Shown here: positions 1-8,178 of the stretch, piece after piece
Layout: every line of letters begins with the position of its first letter
Position numbering within the stretch: the first letter of the stretch is position 1
Source: Paenibacillus lentus
GTDB lineage: Bacteria; Bacillota; Bacilli; Paenibacillales; Paenibacillaceae
DNA length: 64,000 nt
Direction of reading: 5' to 3'
NCBI RefSeq assembly: GCF_003931855.1
Contig: NZ_CP034248.1
Span: forward strand, 558,001-622,000
The notes under the pieces: generated by a model
Database searches by the model: none
Told to the model about the DNA's origin: nothing
The model's input: only the letters and a program-made list of their open reading frames with translations
Made by a program: the position numbers and the translations under genes

Positions 1-726
1 GTCATGCAGTCCGCAGCCGCCAATCCCGGGATAGAGGGATTCATATACATCGACATAGAACTCCGTCATCTCCGCAAGCCATAGTCCCAGCTCGTGTCCG
101 GCACTCCGCCACATCTCCAAATGATCACTGGACAGCAATGTTTGCAGCGTAACGTCCAGGCCGACGAGCTTTAACCGAACGCCTGACGCGAAGACGACTG
201 CAGCTGCTTCTGGATCAGCGACCATATTGGCTTCGCCGTAAGGAGTAGCATTCCCAGGGACAGTAACTGCACCGCCCATTACCACGACTTCACCAATTAG
301 GGGGACGATTTCCGGCGCCTTCTCCATAGCCAGTGCTAAGTTCGTGAGCGGCCCCACGGCGATGATCGTCATTTCATGAGGCCGCTCCTTCACTTGCTGA
401 ATCATATAATCGGAGGCCGCGATATCGGATTTATGCCCTAGCGGCTCTTCCCTCCATGCATTGCCAAGACCGTCTTCTCCGTGAATATGCCTTGCGTAGT
501 GCTTCTTCAATGTACCGCACAACGGTGCGCCTGCTCCCTCATAAACAGGGACGGACTTACCTAACTTTTCCAGCATGAACAACGTGTTGCGGGTTGCCTC
601 TTCAACCGGGATATTTCCGAAGCAGGTCGTCAAAGCGACTAACTCCAGCTCAGGAGAATGGGCGGCGTAGGCTATAGCAAGTGCATCATCAATGCCTGTA
701 TCTACATCCATAATAATCGGTTTCAA
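1..726 (-). CDS. Nucleoside hydrolase (IunH/RihA family), C-terminus cut by window edge
   Basis: The protein would hydrolyse the N-glycosidic bond of ribonucleosides in purine/pyrimidine salvage in the cytoplasm. I translated 242 codons without a stop. The N-terminus carries the Ca-binding and catalytic DVDTGIDDA motif of inosine-uridine preferring hydrolases at residues 7-15, and a later NMVADPEAA segment also fits the family. The start is TTG at 726, preceded by an AAAGGAG ribosome binding site about 7 bases upstream; the next ATG lies inside the conserved motif. Family members are about 310 residues, so roughly the last 70 are missing at the window edge. The gene lies about 40 bp downstream of the GGDEF-EAL gene on the same strand. 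Substrate preference cannot be read from sequence. Confidence 0.9.
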   Translation of the reverse strand, partial: MKPIIMDVDTGIDDALAIAYAAHSPELELVALTTCFGNIPVEEATRNTLFMLEKLGKSVPVYEGAGAPLCGTLKKHYARHIHGEDGLGNAWREEPLGHKSDIAASDYMIQQVKERPHEMTIIAVGPLTNLALAMEKAPEIVPLIGEVVVMGGAVTVPGNATPYGEANMVADPEAAAVVFASGVRLKLVGLDVTLQTLLSSDHLEMWRSAGHELGLWLAEMTEFYVDVYESLYPGIGGCGLHD

Positions 727-766
727 AGACGTCTCTCCTTTGACCAAGATGAGTAAATCATTCACT

Positions 767-3535
767 CTAGCACATATTATATACTTTATTACTCCTAATT
801 AGTGTTAACGCCTCCTCCTCAGGCAAAGGCCTGCTGATGTAAAAGCCTTGAATAAGATCGTACCTGGACTGCTTCACATGCTCCAGCTGCTTCACGGTTT
901 CTACGCCCTCGGCCACGATATTCAAGCCCATCCGTCTACCGATCAGAACCATAGCCCGGGCGAGGGAGCACTCATCCCCTTGATCCGAAATTTGAGTAAT
1001 AAATGATGGGCTGATCTTCAACGTAGTCAGCGGCAACTGCTGCAAGTAACTGAGAGATATATAACCTGTTCCAAAATTATCCAAGGCCAGATGAACCCCC
1101 GCAGCTTGTAGCTTCTCCAGCTTGCCAATCAATACGTCAGGGCAGATCATCCCCAAAGATACGGACTCGGTGATTTCAAGCTCCAGATGCTCGGGAGACA
1201 ATCCCGTGTCTTTCAAAATGCGGAGCACCATATCGACAAAATCCTCCTGTACAAGTTGAACAATGGATATGTTCACGGAAATCCTCAGCTGCCCATACGC
1301 TTCAAACTGCAATTTCGCCGCAAACCGGCAGGACTCCGCCAGCACCCATTCCCCAATAGGGACGATTAATCTGCTATCTTCAGCGATCCGGATGAAGGTC
1401 AGTGGAGAGAGCGGACCAAGCACAGAGCTATTCCAACGAATCAAGGCCTCAAAGCCCATTATCCGGCCTGTCCTACGGCTGATTTTGGGCTGATAATGCA
1501 GTATAAATTCGTTATTTTCAATGCCATGACGAAGCTGCGTCTCCAGTTGAACCCGTTCGTTGAATGTCCTGAGAAACGCCGGATCGAACAATACATATTT
1601 ACCTTTACCCGCTTCCTTGGCGTTATACATCGCCACATCCGCATTTCTCAAGATTTCCTCCACATTGCGGCCATCCTTCGGATAAAAGGAAATGCCGACG
1701 CTTACAGACACCGCCAGATCGCTATCATTCATTCGGAACGGCTCTTTGAATCCCGTGATCACTCTTTCTGCCACAGCTATCGCCTCCGACTCATCCTGAA
1801 TGTCGCGCATGAACACGACAAACTCATCACCCCCGAAACGAAACAGCATCGCCCTATTGCCAATCATGCTAGTAAGCCGCCGGCTAGCCTCTATAAGCAA
1901 CTGATCCCCGAACTTATGCCCCAAAGTATCGTTTACATACTTGAAATTATCGGTATCGACAAAAAATATTGCCGCCATCGCATCCGATGCAGCAAAATAT
2001 TCCTCCAGCTCCTTCAGCATGTATAATCGATTCGGCAAGCCGCTTAAAGTGTCATAATAGGCCAGTTGACGCAGCTTCTCCTGAGACAGCTTCAACTCGT
2101 GGATATCCTCGTGGATACCGGCCATGCGGTAGGCCCGGCCGCGCTTATCAAACAACGCTTTGCCCCGGCCGAGGAACCAGCGGTATTCCCCGCTCTTCAC
2201 CCGCAGCCTGTATTCGCATTCAAACAGTTCCTTCCGTCCTTGTGTCACATCGTCCATCGCTTTCTGTACTGCATTGACATCCTCCGGGTGAATGAGGTTG
2301 TCCAAAATCTCGCTGGAAACGTGGTCGTCCTGTGTATAACCCAACAACTCAAACCAACGTGGAGAATAATATCTCTTATTACGAAGCAAATCTATTTCCC
2401 ATATACCCGCATTGGAAGCCTCAATGACGAGTCGGTGCTGCTTTTCACTTCGACTAAGCATATCCTGGTTCTCAACCAGCTTCTTATAATTCTCAAGCAA
2501 CTGCCGCTGGGTTTTCGTCAGCTCCTCGCAAGCAGATTCCAGCTCCCGGCAGCTCTCTTCCAGCTTCAGTTCATAGCGCTTTCGTTCCGTGATATCGATC
2601 ATCGAGCCAGCAAATCTGACAACCTGCCCCTCGCCGTTCCTTCTCGTTATTCCCCGGACCTGCATCCATAAATATTCCCCATCCTTCTTCCTGATACGAT
2701 ACTCGCTCTCGTACACCGGCGTACATCCGCTCAGACAGGCCTGCCGGGACCGCTCCGTATCCACCCAGTCGTCAGGATGAATGATCTTTTTCAACCCATG
2801 AACAGTCAATTCGACCTCACCACGTTCATATCCTAACAAATCGTAGAAACGATCCGATACAAAATAGGTTCCAAGGGCTGGATCTATATCCCAAATGACA
2901 GCTCCCGAACCGCGAGTAGCCAACCTAAATCTTTCCTCGCTAACTCGAAGCTTCTCTTGATTCACCACAAGTTCATCGTATTGGCGCTTCATTTCTTCCT
3001 GCGTAGCCGTCAAGGTCTGGTAGGTCGCCTCCAGCTCCTGATAACTACTCTGCAGCCTATCCTGAGACATCCTGCGTTCATGAATATCCAAGCCAATCAA
3101 CATAATACGGCTCGGCTCTGAAGTTCCTGAAGCACCGTTAATTGCCGAGGTTCTGAACGAGAACGTTCTATATTGATCTTGATCCTCAAGAAAAATCACG
3201 ACTTCCTTATTTTCTACAAATTTCTGAGCAAGCGCATCATTCAGCAACACGATGACTTCCTGCCAGCTATTCCGCAGCACAGCGATTTCATCATATTTAC
3301 GTCCTATAATCTCGCTTCCCTTGACTCCGATCAGCCGTTCGCTATAGCTATTGAGCCTTACGATCGTCTTATCCGGTTTAACCGTCCAAATACATAAATG
3401 AGGATGATCGAAGATATCGTGGCACAAGGCTCTCTCGGTCTGCAAATTTTTTCTTAACTGATAAGTTAGCACAAGCAAACAAATCATGCCGAGCGTTGTT
3501 ATTCCGAGTAAAATCAACATATGTATTCCCTGCAC
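767..3535 (-). CDS. Membrane PAS-PAS-PAS-GGDEF-EAL c-di-GMP protein with degenerate EAL metal site
   Basis: A 922-aa signalling protein. One transmembrane segment lies at residues 6-25, followed by a PAS domain (about 40-150), coiled coil, PAS/PAC (about 200-318), coiled coil, PAS/PAC (about 365-482), GGDEF (about 490-650) and EAL (about 665-912). The GGDEF half looks catalytic: GGDEF at 568-572, metal Asp in FVDTD and NDTLGH; no RxxD inhibitory site is visible. The EAL half keeps E696, the SVNIS Asn, ELEITES, K840 and AEGVET. However, the usual DDFGTG reads DNFGTG (N820) and the usual KID reads KIS (S842). I infer a diguanylate cyclase whose phosphodiesterase half may be weak, regulatory or dead. 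The start is GTG at 3535 behind AGGAGGA; an in-frame ATG five codons later has no better site. Confidence 0.9.
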   Translation of the reverse strand: MQGIHMLILLGITTLGMICLLVLTYQLRKNLQTERALCHDIFDHPHLCIWTVKPDKTIVRLNSYSERLIGVKGSEIIGRKYDEIAVLRNSWQEVIVLLNDALAQKFVENKEVVIFLEDQDQYRTFSFRTSAINGASGTSEPSRIMLIGLDIHERRMSQDRLQSSYQELEATYQTLTATQEEMKRQYDELVVNQEKLRVSEERFRLATRGSGAVIWDIDPALGTYFVSDRFYDLLGYERGEVELTVHGLKKIIHPDDWVDTERSRQACLSGCTPVYESEYRIRKKDGEYLWMQVRGITRRNGEGQVVRFAGSMIDITERKRYELKLEESCRELESACEELTKTQRQLLENYKKLVENQDMLSRSEKQHRLVIEASNAGIWEIDLLRNKRYYSPRWFELLGYTQDDHVSSEILDNLIHPEDVNAVQKAMDDVTQGRKELFECEYRLRVKSGEYRWFLGRGKALFDKRGRAYRMAGIHEDIHELKLSQEKLRQLAYYDTLSGLPNRLYMLKELEEYFAASDAMAAIFFVDTDNFKYVNDTLGHKFGDQLLIEASRRLTSMIGNRAMLFRFGGDEFVVFMRDIQDESEAIAVAERVITGFKEPFRMNDSDLAVSVSVGISFYPKDGRNVEEILRNADVAMYNAKEAGKGKYVLFDPAFLRTFNERVQLETQLRHGIENNEFILHYQPKISRRTGRIMGFEALIRWNSSVLGPLSPLTFIRIAEDSRLIVPIGEWVLAESCRFAAKLQFEAYGQLRISVNISIVQLVQEDFVDMVLRILKDTGLSPEHLELEITESVSLGMICPDVLIGKLEKLQAAGVHLALDNFGTGYISLSYLQQLPLTTLKISPSFITQISDQGDECSLARAMVLIGRRMGLNIVAEGVETVKQLEHVKQSRYDLIQGFYISRPLPEEEALTLIRSNKVYNMC

Positions 3536-3741
3536 CCGGGCTCCTCCTTTTTGGCTGCATAAAATGTCTATTAACTACTACAAGGAGAGGAAGTATAGTG
3601 GGAAAATTAAGCTGTAGATATTGCCGTGAGTAGAATTTCTCCCTATATTGTCTAATATTAACATACGAGATATGGAACAAGGAGCTATTTTCACCTATCC
3701 TTTTCTCTAGTTCTTGTGCCGATTTAACACATACTTGCAAA

Positions 3742-3797
3742 TAATATCGTAATATCGTAATATTGTGATATTGTGATATTGTGATATTATGATATTA
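3742..3797. repeat. Seven 8-bp tandem repeats in the arsR promoter region
   Basis: Seven consecutive octamers of consensus TRATATYR (TAATATCG twice, TAATATTG, TGATATTG twice, TGATATTA twice) end 19 bp before the ArsR start codon. The outer edges are also inverted (CGTAATAT and ATATTACG). The position suggests an operator array or a slippage-prone promoter element for the ArsR-reductase operon. The repeats are seen directly; the role is inferred. Confidence 0.8.
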
Positions 3798-3816
3798 CGA
3801 ATTTCGGAGGTAGATC

Positions 3817-4107
3817 ATGGATAATAACTTCAATGCGTACGAAGAAGCTGCCGAAATGCTTAAAGCGCTGGCTCATCCGGTTCGCCTTTGTATCGCCCGC
3901 GGGCTGCTGAAGAATGGTCCCTGTAATGTTTCATATATGCAGGATTGCTTGGAAATTCCGCAGTCTACAGTTTCTCAGCATCTGCAAAAGCTTAGGATGA
4001 GCGGGATCGTCAAGGCCCAACGCCACAGGCACGAGATCCATTACACGATTGAAAATGAAAAGGTCAAGCAGCTCATTATAACGATATTCGGGGAGGATTC
4101 AATATGA
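3817..4107 (+). CDS. ArsR-family winged-helix repressor, possible sulfur/persulfide sensor
   Basis: A 96-aa ArsR/SmtB-type winged helix: the opening helix KALAHPVRL and recognition helix QSTVSQHLQKL are typical, with a wing near residues 68-78. Three cysteines are visible (25, 36 and 44). The CxC metal motif of ArsR/CadC is absent, so metal sensing by that route is not supported. The ATGA overlap with the downstream CoA-disulfide reductase/rhodanese means the two genes are translationally coupled. Small ArsR proteins with paired cysteines (BigR, SqrR type) sense persulfides, and the neighbour's function makes that the best guess here. A GGAGG site lies at 3806-3810. The octamer repeat immediately upstream is the likely autoregulatory operator. 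Confidence 0.85.
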   Translation: MDNNFNAYEEAAEMLKALAHPVRLCIARGLLKNGPCNVSYMQDCLEIPQSTVSQHLQKLRMSGIVKAQRHRHEIHYTIENEKVKQLIITIFGEDSI

Positions 4108-5759
4108 AGAGAAAAATATTGATTGTCGGCGGTGTGGCTGGAGGAGCCTCCGCAGCTGCACGGCTCCGTCGATTGGACGAAAAGGCTCATATCATTCTAT
4201 TCGAGCGCGATCCGTATATTTCATTTGCCAATTGCGGACTTCCTTATTATATCGGGGACACGATTAAAGAACGTTCCAAGCTGATCGTACAGACGCCGGA
4301 GGCGATGCGCCAACGTTTCAATATCGATGTGCGAACGGGCAGTGAGGTCCTCTCCCTCGATCCGGCAACGCGAACAGTGAAGGTTCGCAGCGAGGAACGC
4401 GGAGACTACGAGGAATCCTATGATGCGGTTATTCTATCGCCTGGCGCCAGCCCCATTCGTCCTGCACTGCCGGGCATCGAGCATCCCCAGATCTTTACAC
4501 TCCGCAACATTCCAGACACAGATCGAATAAAAGAGCAGGTAACGGAGGCAGGCCGCCGTTCGGCCGTCGTCATCGGCGGTGGATTTATCGGTGTCGAAAT
4601 GGCGGAGAATTTGCGAGAAATCGGCTTGGACGTCACCCTTGTAGAGGCAAGCCCGCAAATTTTAGCGCCATTTGACAGAGAAATGTCTAATATTTTGGCG
4701 AAAGAAATGGAGCAACACGGCGTGAAGCTGCGCCTTGGCGACAGTGTCTCGGCCTTCGAGGACGTGAACGGCCAGGTCAAGGTCAAACTAGCCAGCGGCG
4801 AAGATATTCAAACAGACCTCGTCATTTTGGCGATCGGCGTTGCTCCGGATACTCGCTTCCTGCAATCTAGCGGTATTGTTCTCGGCCCAAAAGGCCATAT
4901 CGTAGTCGATGAATACATGCAAACGAATCTGAAGGACGTTTACGCCGTAGGTGACGCCGTGGAGACAACCGATTTCGTGAGCGGCCTGCAGACAGCGGTA
5001 CCTCTCGCCGGCCCAGCGAATAAGCAGGGTAGAATCGCTGCGGATAACATCTGTGGACTGGGAACGACTTATAAAGGAACACAAGGTACTTCCATTATTA
5101 AAGTATTCAATCTAACCGGGGCATCTACCGGCAATAACGAGAAGATGCTGCAGCGCCTTGGTACGCCGTATCATGCCATATATGTACATCCAAGCTCTCA
5201 CGCCACTTATTATCCAGGCGCTTCGCCAATGGCCATCAAGCTGTTGTTCGGTCCTGCAGGAGAGGTGCTTGGAGCCCAGGCTATTGGCAAAGGTGGGGTG
5301 GACAAACGGCTCGACGTTCTTGCCTCCGCCATTCGCTTTAAAGGCAGCGTCACGGATCTGACAGAGCTTGAGCTAACCTATGCCCCCCCTTATTCCTCCG
5401 CAAAAGATCCCGTCAATATGGCGGGGTATGCAGCAGAGAACGTGCTGACTGGGAAAACGCATGTATTCCTTCCGAGAGAATTGGAAGAACGCGATATGGA
5501 CAACACCCAACTGGTCGACGTAAGAACTGCGGCTGAGCATGCACGCGGGCATATCCCTGGCTCCATTCACATTCCTGTCGACGAGCTGCGCCAGCGCCTG
5601 GACGAATTGGAGGCAGGCAAGGAAATTTGGCTATATTGCCAGGTTGGTCTTCGCGGATACACGGCATCGCGCATTTTGAACCAAAACGGCTTCCGCACTC
5701 GAAACCTGACAGGCGGTTATATGACTTATCAAATGCACCATTATAAACCAGGACTTTAA
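4104..5759 (+). CDS. cdr: CoA-disulfide reductase with C-terminal rhodanese domain (CoADR-RHD)
   Basis: A flavoprotein of the pyridine nucleotide-disulfide oxidoreductase family, 551 aa, that uses NAD(P)H to reduce CoA disulfide or CoA persulfide. The N-terminus has the FAD Rossmann motif GGVAGGASAAARLRR. The single-cysteine active site of CoADR is seen in SFANCGLPYY (about residue 43), and an NAD-binding VVIGGGFIGVE lies near 154-164. A rhodanese domain starts near residue 470 (VDVRTAAEHARGHIPG) and keeps a catalytic cysteine in YCQVGLRGY. The fusion fits intracellular persulfide/sulfur handling, where the rhodanese cysteine carries sulfane sulfur to the reductase. Its start overlaps the arsR stop by 4 bp. 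Length and domain order match known CoADR-RHD proteins. Confidence 0.93.
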   Translation: MKRKILIVGGVAGGASAAARLRRLDEKAHIILFERDPYISFANCGLPYYIGDTIKERSKLIVQTPEAMRQRFNIDVRTGSEVLSLDPATRTVKVRSEERGDYEESYDAVILSPGASPIRPALPGIEHPQIFTLRNIPDTDRIKEQVTEAGRRSAVVIGGGFIGVEMAENLREIGLDVTLVEASPQILAPFDREMSNILAKEMEQHGVKLRLGDSVSAFEDVNGQVKVKLASGEDIQTDLVILAIGVAPDTRFLQSSGIVLGPKGHIVVDEYMQTNLKDVYAVGDAVETTDFVSGLQTAVPLAGPANKQGRIAADNICGLGTTYKGTQGTSIIKVFNLTGASTGNNEKMLQRLGTPYHAIYVHPSSHATYYPGASPMAIKLLFGPAGEVLGAQAIGKGGVDKRLDVLASAIRFKGSVTDLTELELTYAPPYSSAKDPVNMAGYAAENVLTGKTHVFLPRELEERDMDNTQLVDVRTAAEHARGHIPGSIHIPVDELRQRLDELEAGKEIWLYCQVGLRGYTASRILNQNGFRTRNLTGGYMTYQMHHYKPGL

Positions 5760-5822
5760 CATCCGCCATCCTGAATTTTTACTGGCCTCTAGACCTAGAG
5801 TAGTGCGCCAGAAAACAAAACA

Positions 5823-5868
5823 AAACCGGCCATCCTCCGCCACCGGAGGATTCGGCCGGTTTATTTCT
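5823..5868. terminator. Bidirectional intrinsic terminator between convergent cdr and FNT genes
   Basis: A near-perfect stem AAACCGGC-CATCCTCCG pairs with CGGAGGATTCGGCCGGTTT around a CCAC loop. It is followed by ATTTCTTTTT on the plus strand, and an A-rich stretch on the other side serves the minus strand. Confidence 0.85.
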
Positions 5869-5880
5869 TTTTCGTTGCCA

Positions 5881-6714
5881 TTACTTCTTCTTTTTATTGC
5901 CTTGAGCGTTATTGATCAACAGCTTACCTTTATCCTCTGCGTCAAGATAAGGTTTATTCACATAGTAATACATGAAGCCCATGAATATAACGCCTCCGAT
6001 CAAGTTGCCAATCGTCACCGGAACCAAATTGTGCAGCACACCAGCGAATGAAATCGTACCTGGATGGTTCAGCACAAGCGCAATCGCGAAGGTACACATG
6101 TTGGCTATGCTGTGCTCGTATCCTGAAATAAAAAAGCAAAACACGAACAGCATCATCGCAAACATCTTTGCTCCGTCTCCTTTTAAGGACATAGGAATAA
6201 AGAATGCGAGGCAAACTAGCCAGTTACATAAAATAGCCCGAAAGAACAATTCAGACGTAGATGTCGTCATTTTCTGCTCTACTACATTAAGCAAAAAGCC
6301 ATTTACCGACGAATCCGTGAACAGTCCTGTCAAAAAGATCAGAAGCGCAAAGGCAGCAGCCCCCAGAATATTGCCGGAGTAACTGAACACCCAGAGCTTC
6401 ACGGCTTCGACCCACTTCAACCGCTTCCTTAAAGCGGCGTACGTATAGTAGAACGTATTTCCGGTAAAGAGATCCCCGCCACCGTATGCGATCAGAATAA
6501 TAGCCGCACCAAACGTGATAGCCGCCATCGGATAAGTCAGCGGGGACTGTTCTAAATAGAAGAAATTGCCCGTCTTAAAGGCCACAATGACCCCAAATCC
6601 GATAAACATGCTGGCGAGCATGGATCTTGCGATGTAATGGAGCAGGTTCTGCTTGAAGATGCGGTGCTTCTTAAGAGCCAGCTCCTCTACTTTGTATAGC
6701 GTTTCTGTTTCCAT
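5881..6714 (-). CDS. Formate/nitrite transporter family channel (FocA/NirC-like)
   Basis: A 277-aa six-helix membrane protein of the FNT family, which forms pentameric channels for formate, nitrite or hydrosulfide. Visible hallmarks are a helix pair with GGDLFTGNTFYY, a central NWLVCLAFFIP segment and C-terminal NLIGGVIFMGFMYYYVN. The start at 6714 (METETL) is chosen because a GGGAGG site lies 5 bases before it; an in-frame ATG at 6732 lies upstream of that site. The gene is convergent with the CoADR-RHD operon. Because that operon handles sulfur, a hydrosulfide-type role is possible but unproven. The lysine-rich C-terminus (GNKKKK) is cytoplasmic. Confidence 0.9.
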   Translation of the reverse strand: METETLYKVEELALKKHRIFKQNLLHYIARSMLASMFIGFGVIVAFKTGNFFYLEQSPLTYPMAAITFGAAIILIAYGGGDLFTGNTFYYTYAALRKRLKWVEAVKLWVFSYSGNILGAAAFALLIFLTGLFTDSSVNGFLLNVVEQKMTTSTSELFFRAILCNWLVCLAFFIPMSLKGDGAKMFAMMLFVFCFFISGYEHSIANMCTFAIALVLNHPGTISFAGVLHNLVPVTIGNLIGGVIFMGFMYYYVNKPYLDAEDKGKLLINNAQGNKKKK

Positions 6715-6873
6715 AGCGGCCTCCCGAATCATGATATTAACTCATTGTCCATATATCCTAGCCATTGTCAAGACCAGGATGGGAGGAGCGGACAGATTCC
6801 CTTTTATATAATATAACCCTGTCAGCTTATTTACTTTCGCCGAATAATTGTGCATAATGAGAATAGAGTACTT

Positions 6874-6892
6874 GATAATGATTATCATTATT
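6874..6892. promoter_or_regulatory. Fur box
   Basis: GATAATGATTATCATTATT matches the classical 19-bp Fur consensus GATAATGATAATCATTATC at 17 of 19 positions. It lies 54 bp before the start of the 52-aa gene and in the divergent region with the FNT gene. The match is direct; iron repression of the small gene is inferred, and a Zur or PerR reading is possible because their boxes are similar. Confidence 0.75.
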
Positions 6893-6945
6893 GTTTTATT
6901 AGCATTCATGGTTCTGATATGATTTACGTTAACATAAGGAGAGTA

Positions 6946-7104
6946 ATGGATATGAACTTATCAGCACGCAAAGCATCCCTCCAAGTCGACGATTACCTAG
7001 ATCTGTTAAATCTTGCTACACATCTGGGCGATGTAAAATGGCAAAAGGAGATTATCCGCAAGCTGGAGCATATGCAGCCTACTGTCACTGAGATGAATTC
7101 CTAA
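6946..7104 (+). CDS. Fur-box-linked 52-aa protein of unknown function
   Basis: A small soluble protein, MDMNLSARKAS onward, with no cysteine, signal peptide or membrane helix. The middle DDYLDLLNLATHLGDVKWQ and the following EIIRKLEHM look like two amphipathic helices. The start at 6946 is chosen because AAGGAGAG lies just upstream; a longer frame back to 6850 would read through the Fur box and is not credible. It stands alone, with no co-oriented neighbour within 200 bp. Regulation by iron through the upstream Fur box is inferred. I do not recognise a named family; a small iron-sparing or partner protein is possible. Confidence 0.7.
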   Translation: MDMNLSARKASLQVDDYLDLLNLATHLGDVKWQKEIIRKLEHMQPTVTEMNS

Positions 7105-7158
7105 AACTGATCCAATACCCGACTTTGCTTCAGTGTATGTTCGGGTGAAAGGATTGAT

Positions 7159-7188
7159 TGACATTTACTGCCTGTATCATGTATATTG
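7159..7188 (+). promoter_or_regulatory. Sigma-A promoter of the short transcript
   Basis: TTGACA (7159-7164), an 18-bp spacer and TATATT (7183-7188) form a near-consensus promoter. No start codon with a ribosome binding site follows before the terminator at 7224-7274. Confidence 0.65.
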
Positions 7189-7194
7189 GACAGA

Positions 7195-7274
7195 AATAAT
7201 GATTAAGCAACAGCTTACGATGGAAGCACCCGTAAGAGCAGGCGCCAGCGCCTATTCTTGCAGGTGCTTTTTTT
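7195..7274 (+). ncRNA. Putative small RNA or attenuator leader ending in a strong terminator
   Basis: Between a near-consensus promoter and a seven-T run lies a transcript of about 80 nt. Its 3' half is one long hairpin: AAGCACC (7224) pairs with GGTGCTT (7263), and the inner GTAAGAGCAGGCGC pairs with GCGCCTATTCTTGC. A smaller TAAGC/GCTTA hairpin lies at its 5' side. The coiled-coil gene starts 40 bp after the terminator, so this is either a stand-alone sRNA or a leader that attenuates that gene. I do not recognise a known riboswitch core. The start of the RNA is estimated from promoter spacing. Confidence 0.5.
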
Positions 7275-7314
7275 GTCGTAATCATGACTTAATGAAGAAG
7301 GAGATGAATGAAGC

Positions 7315-8145
7315 ATGGCATTGCGCAGTAATAGAATTTTGCGATGGATAATCTTGTTCATCGTAGGAGTATTCATTCAAAGTTATATTGCTCCACCGCC
7401 TCCAGCTGCAGCTGCGATGGAATTCACCGACTCCGTGAAGGCCTCTCTGGAGAAGACGGCGGAAGCTGTAGGCGGTAAAGCAAAGACACGGCTCATTAAG
7501 CAGTACAGTGATTTGGCAGACCTTCAAAAGAAAATCAATGCTCAAGACACCAAAACCACCAGCCTCCGGCTAAGCAATGAGACTCAGCTTAACAAGGTTC
7601 GTAAGCAAATCACGAATCTGGACGCCGATAAAATCCTCAAGCTCGACAATCAAGCCAAAGCAGCACGAAGCAAGCTGCAGCCGCTACTCGACTTGCACAG
7701 CTCCTTGAATAAGCAAGCCGCAGCCGTCAAGGCGCTGAAAGACAAGAGCCTATACAAAGCACTTAAACAAAAAGCCGATGCAATGAAGCCAGCAATCAAC
7801 CTTGCCCGTCTCCACATTCGGAATAGGAATGCCGAGCTGAAGACGGCCAAGAGCGAAAGAACACGAAAAACGAAAGAAATTCGGGCTGTATTATCCCAAA
7901 TCGATGCTATAAAAATTAAACTTAAAGCCGAACGAAGCGCAATTAGCAGTAAGAACAAGAGCATCTCTACTGAGTGGAAAAACTTCAAGACTGCTCTAAA
8001 AAATAAGGATGCTGGCCGCGCTGAAGATACTTTGAACCGACTGGGCAATCTTTCAAAACAGATTCTCACCCATAAGCAAAACATGTACGGCCTTGAAGCT
8101 CAAATATCAGCCATTATAAAGAAAGCATCCGCCCGCTTGCCCTAA
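7315..8145 (+). CDS. Secreted or membrane-anchored coiled-coil protein, unknown function
   Basis: A 276-aa protein. Residues 8-25 are strongly hydrophobic (ILRWIILFIVGVFIQSYI), followed by a proline/alanine stretch (PPPPAAAA) that could be a signal-peptidase region or the end of an anchor. The remainder is Lys/Ala/Leu-rich and almost entirely helical, with heptad-like spacing consistent with long coiled coils (about 60-270) and no cysteine. A GAAGGAG site lies 11 bases before the ATG. It follows the terminator-ended short transcript and precedes a convergent response regulator, so it appears monocistronic. An extracytoplasmic structural or cell-wall-associated role is inferred only from composition. 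Confidence 0.75.
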   Translation: MALRSNRILRWIILFIVGVFIQSYIAPPPPAAAAMEFTDSVKASLEKTAEAVGGKAKTRLIKQYSDLADLQKKINAQDTKTTSLRLSNETQLNKVRKQITNLDADKILKLDNQAKAARSKLQPLLDLHSSLNKQAAAVKALKDKSLYKALKQKADAMKPAINLARLHIRNRNAELKTAKSERTRKTKEIRAVLSQIDAIKIKLKAERSAISSKNKSISTEWKNFKTALKNKDAGRAEDTLNRLGNLSKQILTHKQNMYGLEAQISAIIKKASARLP

Positions 8146-8178
8146 TTTCATTATATCTGCTATGTTTTCAAACGTTAT

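Noticed and set aside
6850-6945. Longer N-terminal version of the 52-aa protein
   Set aside because: It would read through the Fur box and lacks a ribosome site; AAGGAGAG precedes the later ATG.
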